Shown one piece after another: positions 1 to 6,524 of a stretch of 11,630 nt of DNA (its first letter is position 1; the number at the start of each line of letters is the position of its first letter). The DNA is from Ophiostoma sp. CBS 140.51 (taxonomy: Eukaryota > Ascomycota > Sordariomycetes > Ophiostomatales > Ophiostomataceae). The notes under the pieces were generated by a model that was given only the letters and a program-made list of their open reading frames with translations, was not told the DNA's origin and searched no databases. The stretch spans positions 1-11,630 of the forward strand of contig JANSLP010000559.1 of NCBI GenBank assembly GCA_029298735.1. Reading direction: 5' to 3'. The translations under genes were made by a program, and so were the position numbers.

Positions 1-112
1 CAGCCAAGTCACCCCATCTTCGAAACAAAAGTCAACATGTGCATTTTGGCCGCCAAACTGTTCAGAGACGCGCGCGAGGATCGTACAGGCCACACCGTCT
101 GCGCCACAGCAA
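1..112 (+). pseudogene. partial coding relic of unknown function, open at window edge
   Basis: Frame 1 is open from the first base to a stop at 136-138. Up to about base 110 it has GC-rich third positions and retained CpG-rich stretches, unlike the AT-rich sequence that follows. The readable part contains HPIFETKVNMCILAAKLF, which could be an amphipathic helix, followed by a charged RDARED stretch. A strong fungal-type 5' splice site (GTACGT) lies at 113-118, so bases 1-112 may be the end of an exon. I see no plausible continuing exon in the AT-rich DNA downstream, which suggests that the gene is cut here. I do not recognise the protein and assign no function. It may equally be part of an older transposable element. 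Confidence 0.3.
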
Positions 113-118
113 GTACGT

Positions 119-448
119 ACACGGTTATAAGTATATAGCTCTAAGCATACGGCCTTATCTATTAACGAGGGACCCAAAACGTGGAAGCGCTCGTTAGAGG
201 AGGAGGCCGTAAACAAGTCCTAGGAAGTGTTGTAAAGTCCTTGTAAGGTATGGCTCTCTGTGGTTCTTACTGCCTCTGCTACCATAGACGTCTATAAATA
301 CGGTACCGTCTCGCACTAGAGGCTCGCTAGAGTTCCTCCTTCTAATTAAAACTATCTAGTGTGCCTTTTTTATATTATTCTTCTGAAGTTTTACTCTGAT
401 AGAAAGCCGTCTTGCGTATCAGCCGAACCATGAGTTCTCGCCGTTTAG
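119..448. repeat. AT-rich degenerate sequence, probably RIP-affected transposon remnant
   Basis: This stretch is rich in TA dinucleotides and has stop codons in every frame. Short pieces still read like coding sequence broken by TAG, TAA and TGA. It has no recognisable gene. The composition resembles the mutated gag remnant at 949-1134, and it may be an upstream part of the same element, interrupted by the LTR at 449-937. That link is inference: I could not align it to a known domain. Confidence 0.4.
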
Positions 449-937
449 TGTTACGAACATGGCCCCCACAGCCTCACCAACGGGCCAGGACAACGAACCG
501 ACCCCTCAACGGGACGGGAAGAACAAAGACGCGAAGGATGACGCCAGTGTGGCTGAAAGAAGCGAGTGGCACAGAACCGACCAATCAGAAGAAGGAATAC
601 AACTTCAGATCAGAATGAAGTTGCGAATGAAGTAGAATGAACTTCAGACCAGAATGAAGCCACAAGATGAAGTTAGCTGAAGCACGATAGATATATAAGA
701 CTGAGGCTTCCTCCCAGATAGCTAGATAGAAGACTCAGTCGCTACCGATTGTCTGAAATACAAACCTACATGAACTTGTATTCCTGTGCCATCATTGCAT
801 ACGAAGAACCCCCTTATACGTGTTGACTATTGTTCGACCGTTACACCTTATCACTGTTTTACCAGAGCAAGAACCCCTCCCTAGACTTGATCACCTAGCA
901 GAGTCTCTTACCTTCTTGGGAAAGTGCCTTTGTAACA
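449..937 (+). mobile_element. solo-like long terminal repeat (LTR), 489 bp
   Basis: The unit begins TGTTAC and ends GTAACA, a perfect 6-bp terminal inverted repeat with the canonical TG...CA ends of an LTR. Inside are a CCAATCA box (581-587), a near-perfect 20-bp direct repeat (601-620 and 640-659, one mismatch) typical of U3 enhancer repeats, and a TATATAAG box (692-699) followed by a CT-rich start-like region. The 3' part recurs, diverged, at 6409-6524. No primer-binding site follows the 3' end and no polypurine tract precedes the 5' end, so it looks like a solo LTR and not one end of a full element. The flanks TTAG (445-448) and CTAA (938-941) could be a 4-bp target duplication altered by two transitions, but this is weak. 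The superfamily is probably Ty3, based on length and ends only. Confidence 0.62.
581..699 (+). promoter_or_regulatory. LTR promoter: CCAAT box and TATA box
   Basis: CCAATCA at 581-587 and TATATAAG at 692-699 lie in the expected order for a retrotransposon U3 promoter driving rightward transcription. The 20-bp repeats between them (601-620, 640-659) may bind activators. Activity cannot be judged from sequence alone. Confidence 0.4.
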
Positions 938-948
938 CTAAGGAGTAG

Positions 949-1134
949 CTTAAAAAGAAGAAGCTTACGGGTAAGTACTTTAATTACGGAGAAGAAGAGT
1001 ACTTCGCGAGGGATTATAACCGAAAAGTCCTTAAAAGAAAAGAATTTAAAGTTATAAAGAACTAGGAGGTAGGCTATAACGGCCTACACTTCTCGGGATA
1101 TTTCGACGACGACTATAAAATCCACATGCCTTGC
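949..1134 (+). pseudogene. RIP-mutated retrotransposon gag remnant with dead CCHC zinc knuckle
   Basis: The frame starting at 949 is open to a stop at 1063-1065 and reads on to 1134 after it. It starts with a basic KKKK patch. Codons at 976, 985, 1000 and 1015 then fall exactly at the spacing CX2CX4HX4C of a retroviral-type zinc knuckle. The intervening residues (FN, G-EEE, FARD) match the usual knuckle pattern of fungal Ty3-type gag proteins, but all four ligand codons now encode tyrosine. Each change is explained by one transition in a CpA context (TGC/TGT to TAC/TAT, CAC to TAC), the hallmark of RIP. TAG codons at 946 and 1063 fit the same process. Downstream (1087-1125) an aromatic and Asp-rich stretch ending in IH resembles the second conserved motif that follows the knuckle in these gag proteins. 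The remnant ends at the junction with the chitinase-like fragment, near 1126-1140. It cannot encode a working nucleocapsid. Confidence 0.68.
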
Positions 1135-1435
1135 TGACCTGGGATCCCACATACACGCCCATCGTGACGTTGTTTGTCTTGGCAAACATGATGCTGGCCA
1201 TGCACGAAAGGTCATGTGATAGAAACTGCGCCAGGTGCTCTGCCGAGGCGCGGATGTTGTCCATGCCATCACCGACAGATTTACTGGATGTGCCTGTTTC
1301 GGAGAACGACCACAGAAGCTGCAGCTCGCGCTGTGCCTTTGTCGGCGTCTCAACGTGGTTCATGCATGTGGCGCCTGCCGCAAAGGTCGTAACCGAGTTT
1401 TCGTTGTTGATGGCACTCGCGTTCAAGCTCTTGTG

Positions 1436-1485
1436 CTTGAACAATTGGTCAAGCCACTAGTTAGACCAGTTGGCACATCTGGCAC
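1436..1485 (-). other. candidate 50-nt intron in the chitinase-type fragment
   Basis: On the minus strand the stretch starts GTGCCA, contains the branch-site consensus CTAAC (1464-1460), and ends TTCAAG. Its removal joins the serine run to HKSLNAS in frame. The donor is a poor match to GTRAGT, so a simple frameshift in a dead gene is the alternative. Confidence 0.35.
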
Positions 1486-1488
1486 GGA

Positions 1489-1511
1489 TGACGATGACGA
1501 CGACGACGATG
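1489..1511. repeat. (GAC)n/(TCG)n trinucleotide repeat inside a gene fragment
   Basis: An imperfect GAC/GAT repeat on the plus strand encodes eight serines on the minus strand. It sits between the two cysteine-containing halves of the chitinase-type fragment and acts as a low-complexity linker. Confidence 0.6.
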
Positions 1512-2135
1512 CGGCGCAAGCCTGGACAATGGAGCCAATGTCGGGGTCATCGAGTGGCTGGTAGAGCATCACCTGGAAAAGAACCGTCTGGTTGCACCGG
1601 TCCAAGTCGGAGACACGGCTGTACGGTAGCCATGACGTTCCATTAACAAAGTTGCAGGGCGGCGGGCAGTCCCGGATAGACTGTGGAGTCTGTCCAAAGA
1701 CAAGAGCAGGTGCAATCCATTGGGCCAACAGCCAAGGTAGGGGATGGACTCTCATGGTGTTGGGTGTGACTGGAAAACTCTAGAAATCCAAGAATGACAA
1801 GGATAGCAAGATAGGGCAAGGAAGACAAAAACAAAAGATGGGCTGGTGCTGAAGTGGTGATTAGAGTGAGCGGTAGAGTCATAGAACAAAAGAGGAATGC
1901 GCGTCTAATGACCAGCCATGTGTACATATGTATGCAACACTGAGGCCGTCTATGCCTACATTCGTCGATGCTGTCGATGCAGTCGCAATTATCTTCTTCT
2001 GACGCCAAGAGAAGACGTAAGAAAGAAAATTTAAAAATAAACTTGGTCTAGACATCGGGGACCTTTATTCTCATTACCGGCGACCCTTCCAATATAAACA
2101 AATACAGACAAAGTAGCAACAGACACTGTTGGTTC

Positions 2136-2180
2136 ATGCCGTACATGCCGTACGTGCAGTACGTGCAGTACGTGCACACA
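2136..2180. repeat. 9-bp minisatellite, about five units
   Basis: Two units of ATGCCGTAC are followed by two of GTGCAGTAC and one partial GTGCACACA. Period 9, with the same change shared by neighbouring units, which suggests stepwise duplication. Confidence 0.75.
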
Positions 2181-2670
2181 GATCAAGAAGAACAAAAAAG
2201 AACATAGCCGCGAGTTGATTCCTTGGAGATGGCAGTTAGGCGACTGCGATGGTGGTAAACAACAACAACAAGACGTTGGCGAGCTCAATTACCAACAATG
2301 AGTGTATGCGGCACAGCGTGGTCGTGCCTGGCATGCCGCGTGGGTTATTTTTGCATCCCACATATTGGACTCGGGCAGAAATTGCCAACTGACATTGCCA
2401 AGTGACATACTGGACATCAGGTTTATGCCTTTTGTCGCAGGACACATATCACACAATGTGAACTGCCAACGGAGCCGATGATGTCGCGACGTCGGCCGAA
2501 TATATTGTGATGTTGGTCGCTGGAAAAGGCGTGCCCTGCCGCTGCATGCCGCTGACTGGTGTGGAAACGCGGAATGGGATGATAGCTCATCACGGCAATT
2601 TAGGGAATTAGGGAAACAATAACAACAATAGGGATAAAGAAGGCGTTTTTATGGTGGCTCGTCCCGTGTA

Positions 2671-2728
2671 TCCCCCCTCTCTTTTTTTCTTTATGTCTTT
2701 TCTTTTCTTCTCGTTTGGTTTTTATAAA
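2671..2728 (+). promoter_or_regulatory. CT-rich tract and TATA box upstream of the secreted-protein gene
   Basis: A pyrimidine-rich tract (about 2671-2716) is followed by TATAAA at 2723-2728, about 96 bases before the ATG at 2824. CT-rich tracts just upstream of transcription starts are common in filamentous ascomycete promoters. Confidence 0.5.
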
Positions 2729-2823
2729 GACTGTACGCATAGACACCGCGGTGGGTGAGAATTATCCTGTGGTCAGCGCTTCTGGCCAGCATTCAACACG
2801 GCTGCACGTTTTCATACGCCGCT

Positions 2824-3739
2824 ATGAAGCTGTCTCTCCTCCTCACGCTCTCTTGGGCCGTTTCGTGCCTAGCATCCCTATATACCGGGCCCTATGAATG
2901 TAGGTCGACCGGTTTTGTCGCTTCGTCTGCCTATGCTGGCACTGAGTACTGGAACTGACAGCGAAGCTATCTATATCTGGTATACCTACCAAATGGAGGT
3001 TCAGCTCTACGGCACCGGCAACACCAAGATCTTGCCCTCCTGCCGCGGCTCGGGAGCCGGCGGCTCGTGCCAGTTTGACGAGTTTTTGCGCGGGCTGGAC
3101 GGCAATGATGAAGTCGCGGCCTGGAAAGGCTCGACTGACGTGGGTGCGGCCACGGACTTTGACGTCGAAAGCGTCGCTAAGAAATTGGTCGACACCAAAT
3201 ACAGCGCTTTTTACAATCTCAAAATGATCATGCCCGGTGTGATCACGCCCACGGGCAACCGCAGAACCCGGCCCGCGTTTCCCAATATAATAGTTCCCAT
3301 CGCAGACCGCATCCAGGAGGTTCGCCGGGACGCGGCGGCGCGCGGCGTCAATTTCGCTGCCTACCTCGATAAAATGAAGCTGTCGCTGGACCGCGTGCGA
3401 GCGTTCCGCGTGGCAGAGCAAGCGGAAGGGTCTATTGCCAACCTCAAACAATACATCGAGAGAGACCGCACAATTGCCGGTTACCAGTTGGTGCTCAAAG
3501 ACCCCCCGGAGACACGGCCGGACGGCACGCCGTACGAGAGCGTCGACATGGAGGCAAGCTTTGATAAGAACAGGGATATACATGACAGGGTCACACGCGG
3601 CGACCTGCTCCAGGCTATGAAGGACTTTGTCAATGGTGAGTTGAAACTCAGCACCAAGGGTAACAAGTCGCAGGTCTCGCACCAAACAGCCATCCGCGTC
3701 ATCCAAGAATGTCTCGACCGACTGCGCGTAGACTGCTAG
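2824..3739 (+). CDS. secreted hypothetical protein, 282 aa, one intron
   Basis: Exons are 2824-2899 and 2967-3739. I chose the ATG at 2824 because it begins a clean signal peptide (residues 1-18, MKLSLLLTLSWAVSCLA, cleavage after Ala18). The upstream ATG at 2755 would bury it. The 67-nt intron joins frame 1 to frame 2. The mature protein has four cysteines, C51 and C60 flanking a Gly/Ser-rich loop (PSCRGSGAGGSC) and C274 and C282 at the C-terminus, enough for two disulfides. The centre is mixed helical and charged: IADRIQEVRRDAA (137-149), then MKLSLDRVRAFRVAEQAEG (162-180). There is no transmembrane segment after the signal peptide and no GPI-type tail. I do not recognise the family and assign no activity. 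A small secreted enzyme or an effector-like protein is possible. No companion gene explains it; its left neighbour is the truncated chitinase-type fragment, divergently oriented. Confidence 0.72.
2900..2966 (+). other. predicted 67-nt intron in the secreted-protein gene
   Basis: The donor is GTAGGT (2900-2905), one change from GTAAGT. The branch site is AACTGAC (2953-2959), matching the fungal CTRAC consensus, and the acceptor is GAAG ending at 2966. The nearer CAG at 2961 lies only three bases after the branch A, which is too close for use. The alternative 2904-2961 (GTCGAC...CAG) also keeps frame, but it has a poor donor and would leave five mature cysteines, an odd number. Confidence 0.6.
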
Positions 3740-4309
3740 ACCCAGAGAATGGTTGGAGCCATGGTTGAATGTTGGCGGTTGAAGCCGGCTGGGAGACAGG
3801 CATATTTTGACGAAGAAAATATCAGTAAATAATCAAAGGGCCCTAAATAACAAAGAGACGATTTTCGGCGTACATGAGTACGAGTAAATCCTTGATATGC
3901 AACAGCACAATATAATTATATTCCGTATTCTAGGGCATGTACGTCGTGCACTCCTCTGGTCGCGTGGGTCGTTGGGATAAAGAGCTATCCCGCTCCCTCG
4001 AAAGCTTTCGATTTGTTTTTCCTCGCCTAGACGGCCTATGACGCGATTTTAAGATTTTAGCCCGTGTCTGCCAGGCCCCCTCACCGGCATCCCGTTGAGT
4101 GTCTCATCAGTGGCAAATGGAGTTCTGTTAGTTCCGGCTAATTCGTGTTGTCTTTTGCCTCTCATCTACCTCATTTTGACAGTCTGCCGACTCATAACGC
4201 AGCGCAACGTTGACACCGACCTGACATTTCAAACACAAACGAGACCAGAGACACGAAAGACGATAGACGAAAACATCAAGGAGAAAGGGAATAAAAAAAG
4301 AAGCTCGCC
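3740..4309. other. intergenic: 3' flank of the secreted-protein gene and leader of the 2EXR gene
   Basis: After the stop, an A-rich stretch with CAGTAAATAATC (about 3821-3834) can serve as a polyadenylation region. The right part (about 4200-4309) is an A-rich leader without T runs, typical of fungal 5' untranslated sequence. A 12-bp palindrome, CGAAAGCTTTCG, lies at about 3999-4010. The 85-codon ORF at 4095-4352 overlaps the leader and the 2EXR start, and has no features of a protein. Confidence 0.55.
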
Positions 4310-5572
4310 ATGTCCGCCGAGGTTACCTCTGCCGAATTCCATCTCTTCCTAGCGCTGCCATATGAGATCCGCATGGCCATATGGGAGCTCTGTCTGCCGC
4401 ACCGTGTGGAGGAGATTGAGCCCCCTGAACGCTACCTCCGCTGGCCGTACATTATTTGCACACTGGATGCCGCCTACATGGCTAATTACCGTCCGCCGGC
4501 CATCTCGCGCGTTTGCCGAGAGTCCCGGACGATTGTACTGAAGACGGGCGAGTCCTATACACACTTTGCGTGTGCCTTGGCATCCCGCTTCCCGGACGCG
4601 CCACGCCGCTTGGGGGACAATTTTGTAGCCGTCGACACAACACGCTACCGACCGTCGTACACATTGTACACGGGCGATCTTGCGCGGGAATCCGTCGAAA
4701 ATGCAATGTGGACGCAGCCTGGCCGCCTGACGCTCCACCTCAACTTCACTGAGGACTACGAGGACCCGTACGGCGAGCAGATCACTCGAGAGCGGGAGGA
4801 GCCCGTAGCCGAGCTGCTCTGGCGTGCCCAGCACCTGCGGGCCACGTCTGTGTCCATTATGGCAGACCTGATCCTGCCCTTTTGCGAGAACAACTGGCGT
4901 GTCGGCCCCGTTATCCATGTCTCGACGATCCGTGCTCTTCGACGAGCGCCGTCCTACAATGCCGTGGTCCTGCACGTCCCCGTCCACCTCACGTCCGTTG
5001 CTGCTGCGCGCCAGTCGGGCCTCTTTGGCCTCCTGGGCGACGCGCCGCTGCAGCTCGTCAACCCGGCCACCGACTGGGCCCGCATCGAGCAGTTCAAGGC
5101 GCTGTGGCTGGCGCATGGCGACTTGGTCAAAGACCGCGACGCCGTCAACCACTTTTTGGTGACGCTCGCCAGCGAGCAAGGGTTTTTGACCCGCTGCCGC
5201 CTGTGGTACGCCGACGTGGAAAAGGTCTGGGTCAACCGGCTGCATGACGGCGACAGCCATCAAAGCCGCTACGGCCTCCGAGAAGACGAGGTCAACGAGG
5301 CCGACGAAATGCCCAAACCAGACATGGACTCCGTCTGGACCGGTGCCAATCACTGGCCGGGCCGCGATTCCGTCTGGGACCCCGACGAGATCGCCGCGCC
5401 CACGCGCTACTGGGTCGACATTGCCACGCGCTCGCTTAACAAAACAAACCCCTGGGTCCAAGCCCAGCTCGCAGAGATGCCGCAGTTTGTTCCGCACGTC
5501 ATGTTCCGCTACTGCGACGCAAAGTGCTATCTGCCGGAAGCGGAGCGGCCGCAGCGTCCAATAAAAGACTAG
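4310..5572 (+). CDS. 2EXR domain-containing protein, 420 aa, intronless
   Basis: The ATG sits in a favourable context (CTCGCCATGTCC) after an A-rich leader. Residues 16-32 (LPYEIRMAIWELCLPHR) and 61-73 (RPPAISRVCRESR) are the two signature blocks of the fungal 2EXR family: an F-box-like L-P-x-E-I-R-x-x-I-W helix, then an R-V-C-R-E-S-R block. Tyr44-Tyr60 fill the spacer. The rest (about 75-420) has no known domain. It includes a Trp-rich segment with acidic patches near residues 325-370 and ends PQRPIKD. There is no signal peptide or transmembrane span, so it is probably cytosolic or nuclear. The family is greatly expanded in Pezizomycotina and its function is unknown. A protein-protein adaptor role is often guessed from the F-box-like start, but nothing here shows it. 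GC-rich codon use gives a long, meaningless antisense ORF. Confidence 0.85.
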   Translation: MSAEVTSAEFHLFLALPYEIRMAIWELCLPHRVEEIEPPERYLRWPYIICTLDAAYMANYRPPAISRVCRESRTIVLKTGESYTHFACALASRFPDAPRRLGDNFVAVDTTRYRPSYTLYTGDLARESVENAMWTQPGRLTLHLNFTEDYEDPYGEQITREREEPVAELLWRAQHLRATSVSIMADLILPFCENNWRVGPVIHVSTIRALRRAPSYNAVVLHVPVHLTSVAAARQSGLFGLLGDAPLQLVNPATDWARIEQFKALWLAHGDLVKDRDAVNHFLVTLASEQGFLTRCRLWYADVEKVWVNRLHDGDSHQSRYGLREDEVNEADEMPKPDMDSVWTGANHWPGRDSVWDPDEIAAPTRYWVDIATRSLNKTNPWVQAQLAEMPQFVPHVMFRYCDAKCYLPEAERPQRPIKD

Positions 5573-6080
5573 GGAGCAAGGGCACAGGAAGGCAGGCAAG
5601 AGCAAACGAGAGCACACATACCATGAAGCAGGGCCTGGGACGGTACAGGTTTAACCCTGGAAAGGAAAATAGTAATGATGGCTGTCGCCTTTTATATTGG
5701 GCAGTAATGTTTAACTGAGTGATGCATTTTCTCTAAACAATGAGAAACTCAACACGAATTCGATTTAAAGACTAAAAACAAATGGGTATTATAAGCCGTA
5801 CCTCATTCAGTATCCTGCACTGTTGATGACTGACCTTAACAAAAAATACAAAATGATATCGTAGCTTAGTGTCCATCACTACAGGAGATTTCACCCCGAG
5901 GCGGTAGTATAAACCGACTACGAATACGGCGACGACACCGCACCCGAACACATCGTACACTACAGGAAGAGTCGATGGAGGTGGAACGCGGAGGCCGGCA
6001 GGCTGAGCTTAGATCCTATCCCCAGCGACCCTTCAATACGCACATCCTTTCTCGTGGAGCTATTCAAACGCCCACATCAT
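5573..6080. other. intergenic region downstream of the 2EXR gene
   Basis: No supportable gene. The left part is an ordinary 3' flank (an AATAAA at about 5561-5566 overlaps the last codons of the 2EXR gene). A minus-strand ORF of 62 codons (5772-5960) has one hydrophobic stretch but no domain. Sequence from about 5960 to 6080 shows only weak, uncertain resemblance to the LTR part before 790. Confidence 0.5.
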
Positions 6081-6081
6081 T

Positions 6082-6372
6082 TTCTTTTATTTCTCTCTAC
6101 GGTGAGGCCATAGGGCCTGACCTCCTATTATAGCCTTCGAGCTACCCAGACTAACTTTATAAACAGACCTTATAGCCGAATGTTCAGCCAGTTGGAGGGA
6201 GGAAAGCGCGGCGAGACTTGCTCTAACCCAGGGCCCCACGACAGGACTCAGAACCGGCGGAGATGATTGTTTATACATAGTTACCTCTCCCCCGTCGCAT
6301 GCCCTTCGGGAGGCTGGCGGCCGGGATTCTCCCGGTCTGACCGCGACGTTAAAACTAATAATAATAATAATA
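6082..6372 (+). mobile_element. (TAA)n-tailed non-LTR retroelement end (LINE 3' end or SINE)
   Basis: About 290 bp beginning in a T-rich stretch and the head TCTCTACGGT (6094-6103). It carries a GC-rich, stem-forming region (GGCGGCCGGGATTCTCCCGG near 6319-6338) and ends ACGTTAAAACTAATAATAAT. A 3' tail of simple TAA repeats is typical of fungal non-LTR elements and their SINE partners. No reverse-transcriptase coding sequence is present, so it is either a 5'-truncated LINE or a SINE. A related head and tail occur on the opposite strand at 11453-11630. In LTR copy A the motif CATCATT is directly followed by GCATAC (790-802). Here the two halves flank this element (6075-6081 and 6376-6381), which suggests insertion into a diverged LTR. 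Confidence 0.5.
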
Positions 6373-6408
6373 ATTGCATACAATCACCACTCACCCACAC
6401 CCATTATC

Positions 6409-6524
6409 CGTGTTGACTTATTGTTCAGCCGTTACACCTTCTCACTGTCTTACCAGAACAAGAACCCCTCCCTAGCCTGATCAACTAGCAGAGACTCTCT
6501 CCCTTGGGAAGTGCCTTTGTAACA
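6409..6524 (+). mobile_element. diverged LTR 3'-end fragment (copy B)
   Basis: From CGTGTTGAC to TTTGTAACA this stretch aligns with 819-937 in the same orientation, at roughly 85% identity by eye with several 1-3 base gaps. Both copies end at the same CA, supporting the LTR boundary. The U3 part, with TATA and CCAAT boxes, is not recognisable upstream, so this copy is truncated or too diverged. Many differences are transitions, compatible with RIP. Confidence 0.62.

Larger units (their letters stand above)
1126..1755 (-). pseudogene. truncated 5' fragment of a subgroup C (LysM / killer-toxin-like) chitinase-type secreted protein
   Basis: Transcribed leftward from the ATG at 1755-1753 in a good context (CACCATG). 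Residues 1-22 form a signal peptide ending VFGQ. Next come a DC-PPPC cysteine motif, an SWLPY segment, an RCNQT motif with a hydrophobic run, and PLDDPDIGSIVQAC near residues 68-80. This arrangement is typical of the N-terminal region of fungal subgroup C GH18 chitinases, before their LysM, chitin-binding and catalytic domains. A Ser8 run coded by a TCG repeat follows, and the frame then shifts. A 50-nt intron at 1485-1436 (GTGCCA...CTAAC...AAG) would restore it, although the donor is weak and a frameshift is possible. The continuation (to about 1126) has SIMFAKTNNVTMGVYVGSQ, also typical of the family. Sequence then becomes gag-like, so all downstream domains are missing. The fragment lacks any catalytic domain. 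The family call rests on pattern recall, without alignment. Confidence 0.58.
1756..2823. other. divergent intergenic region between the chitinase-type fragment and the secreted-protein gene
   Basis: About 1.07 kb without a supportable gene. ORFs of 60-120 codons on the minus strand lack any domain and have irregular composition. The left part would have been the promoter and 5' leader of the truncated minus-strand gene. The right part has a long CT-rich tract (about 2671-2716) and a TATA box before the gene at 2824. A 9-bp minisatellite lies at 2136-2180. Confidence 0.6.

Noticed and set aside
459..635. 58-codon ORF beginning MAPTASPTGQD, reminiscent of a gag N-terminus
   Set aside because: It lies inside the LTR, in the U3 part with CCAAT and repeats, ends in the repeat array, and has no continuation. 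Gag starts after an LTR, not within it.
1643..2008. 121-codon minus-strand ORF overlapping the chitinase-type start
   Set aside because: Runs out of frame through the leader and signal-peptide region of the better-supported gene fragment.
2600..2613. Two TTAGGG units, telomere-like
   Set aside because: Only two units, separated by extra bases. Too short to be interstitial telomeric DNA. A single TTAGGG near 10829 is also chance level.
2843..3706. 287-codon minus-strand ORF
   Set aside because: Fully antisense to the secreted-protein gene, which has a signal peptide and sensible splice sites. The antisense frame has no domain or signal.
4349..5617. 422-codon minus-strand ORF, slightly longer than the sense gene
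   Set aside because: Opens on GTG, has no recognisable domain, and is antisense to a gene with clear 2EXR motifs.
6087..6383. 98-codon minus-strand ORF starting MYAIIIIII
   Set aside because: Its start is the reversed TAA tail of the mobile element. It is a repeat artefact.
821..6524. Two LTR copies as the ends of one 5.7-kb element
   Set aside because: The interior is host genes in mixed orientation, there is no pol gene, the copies differ by about 15%, and the outer flanks show no target duplication.
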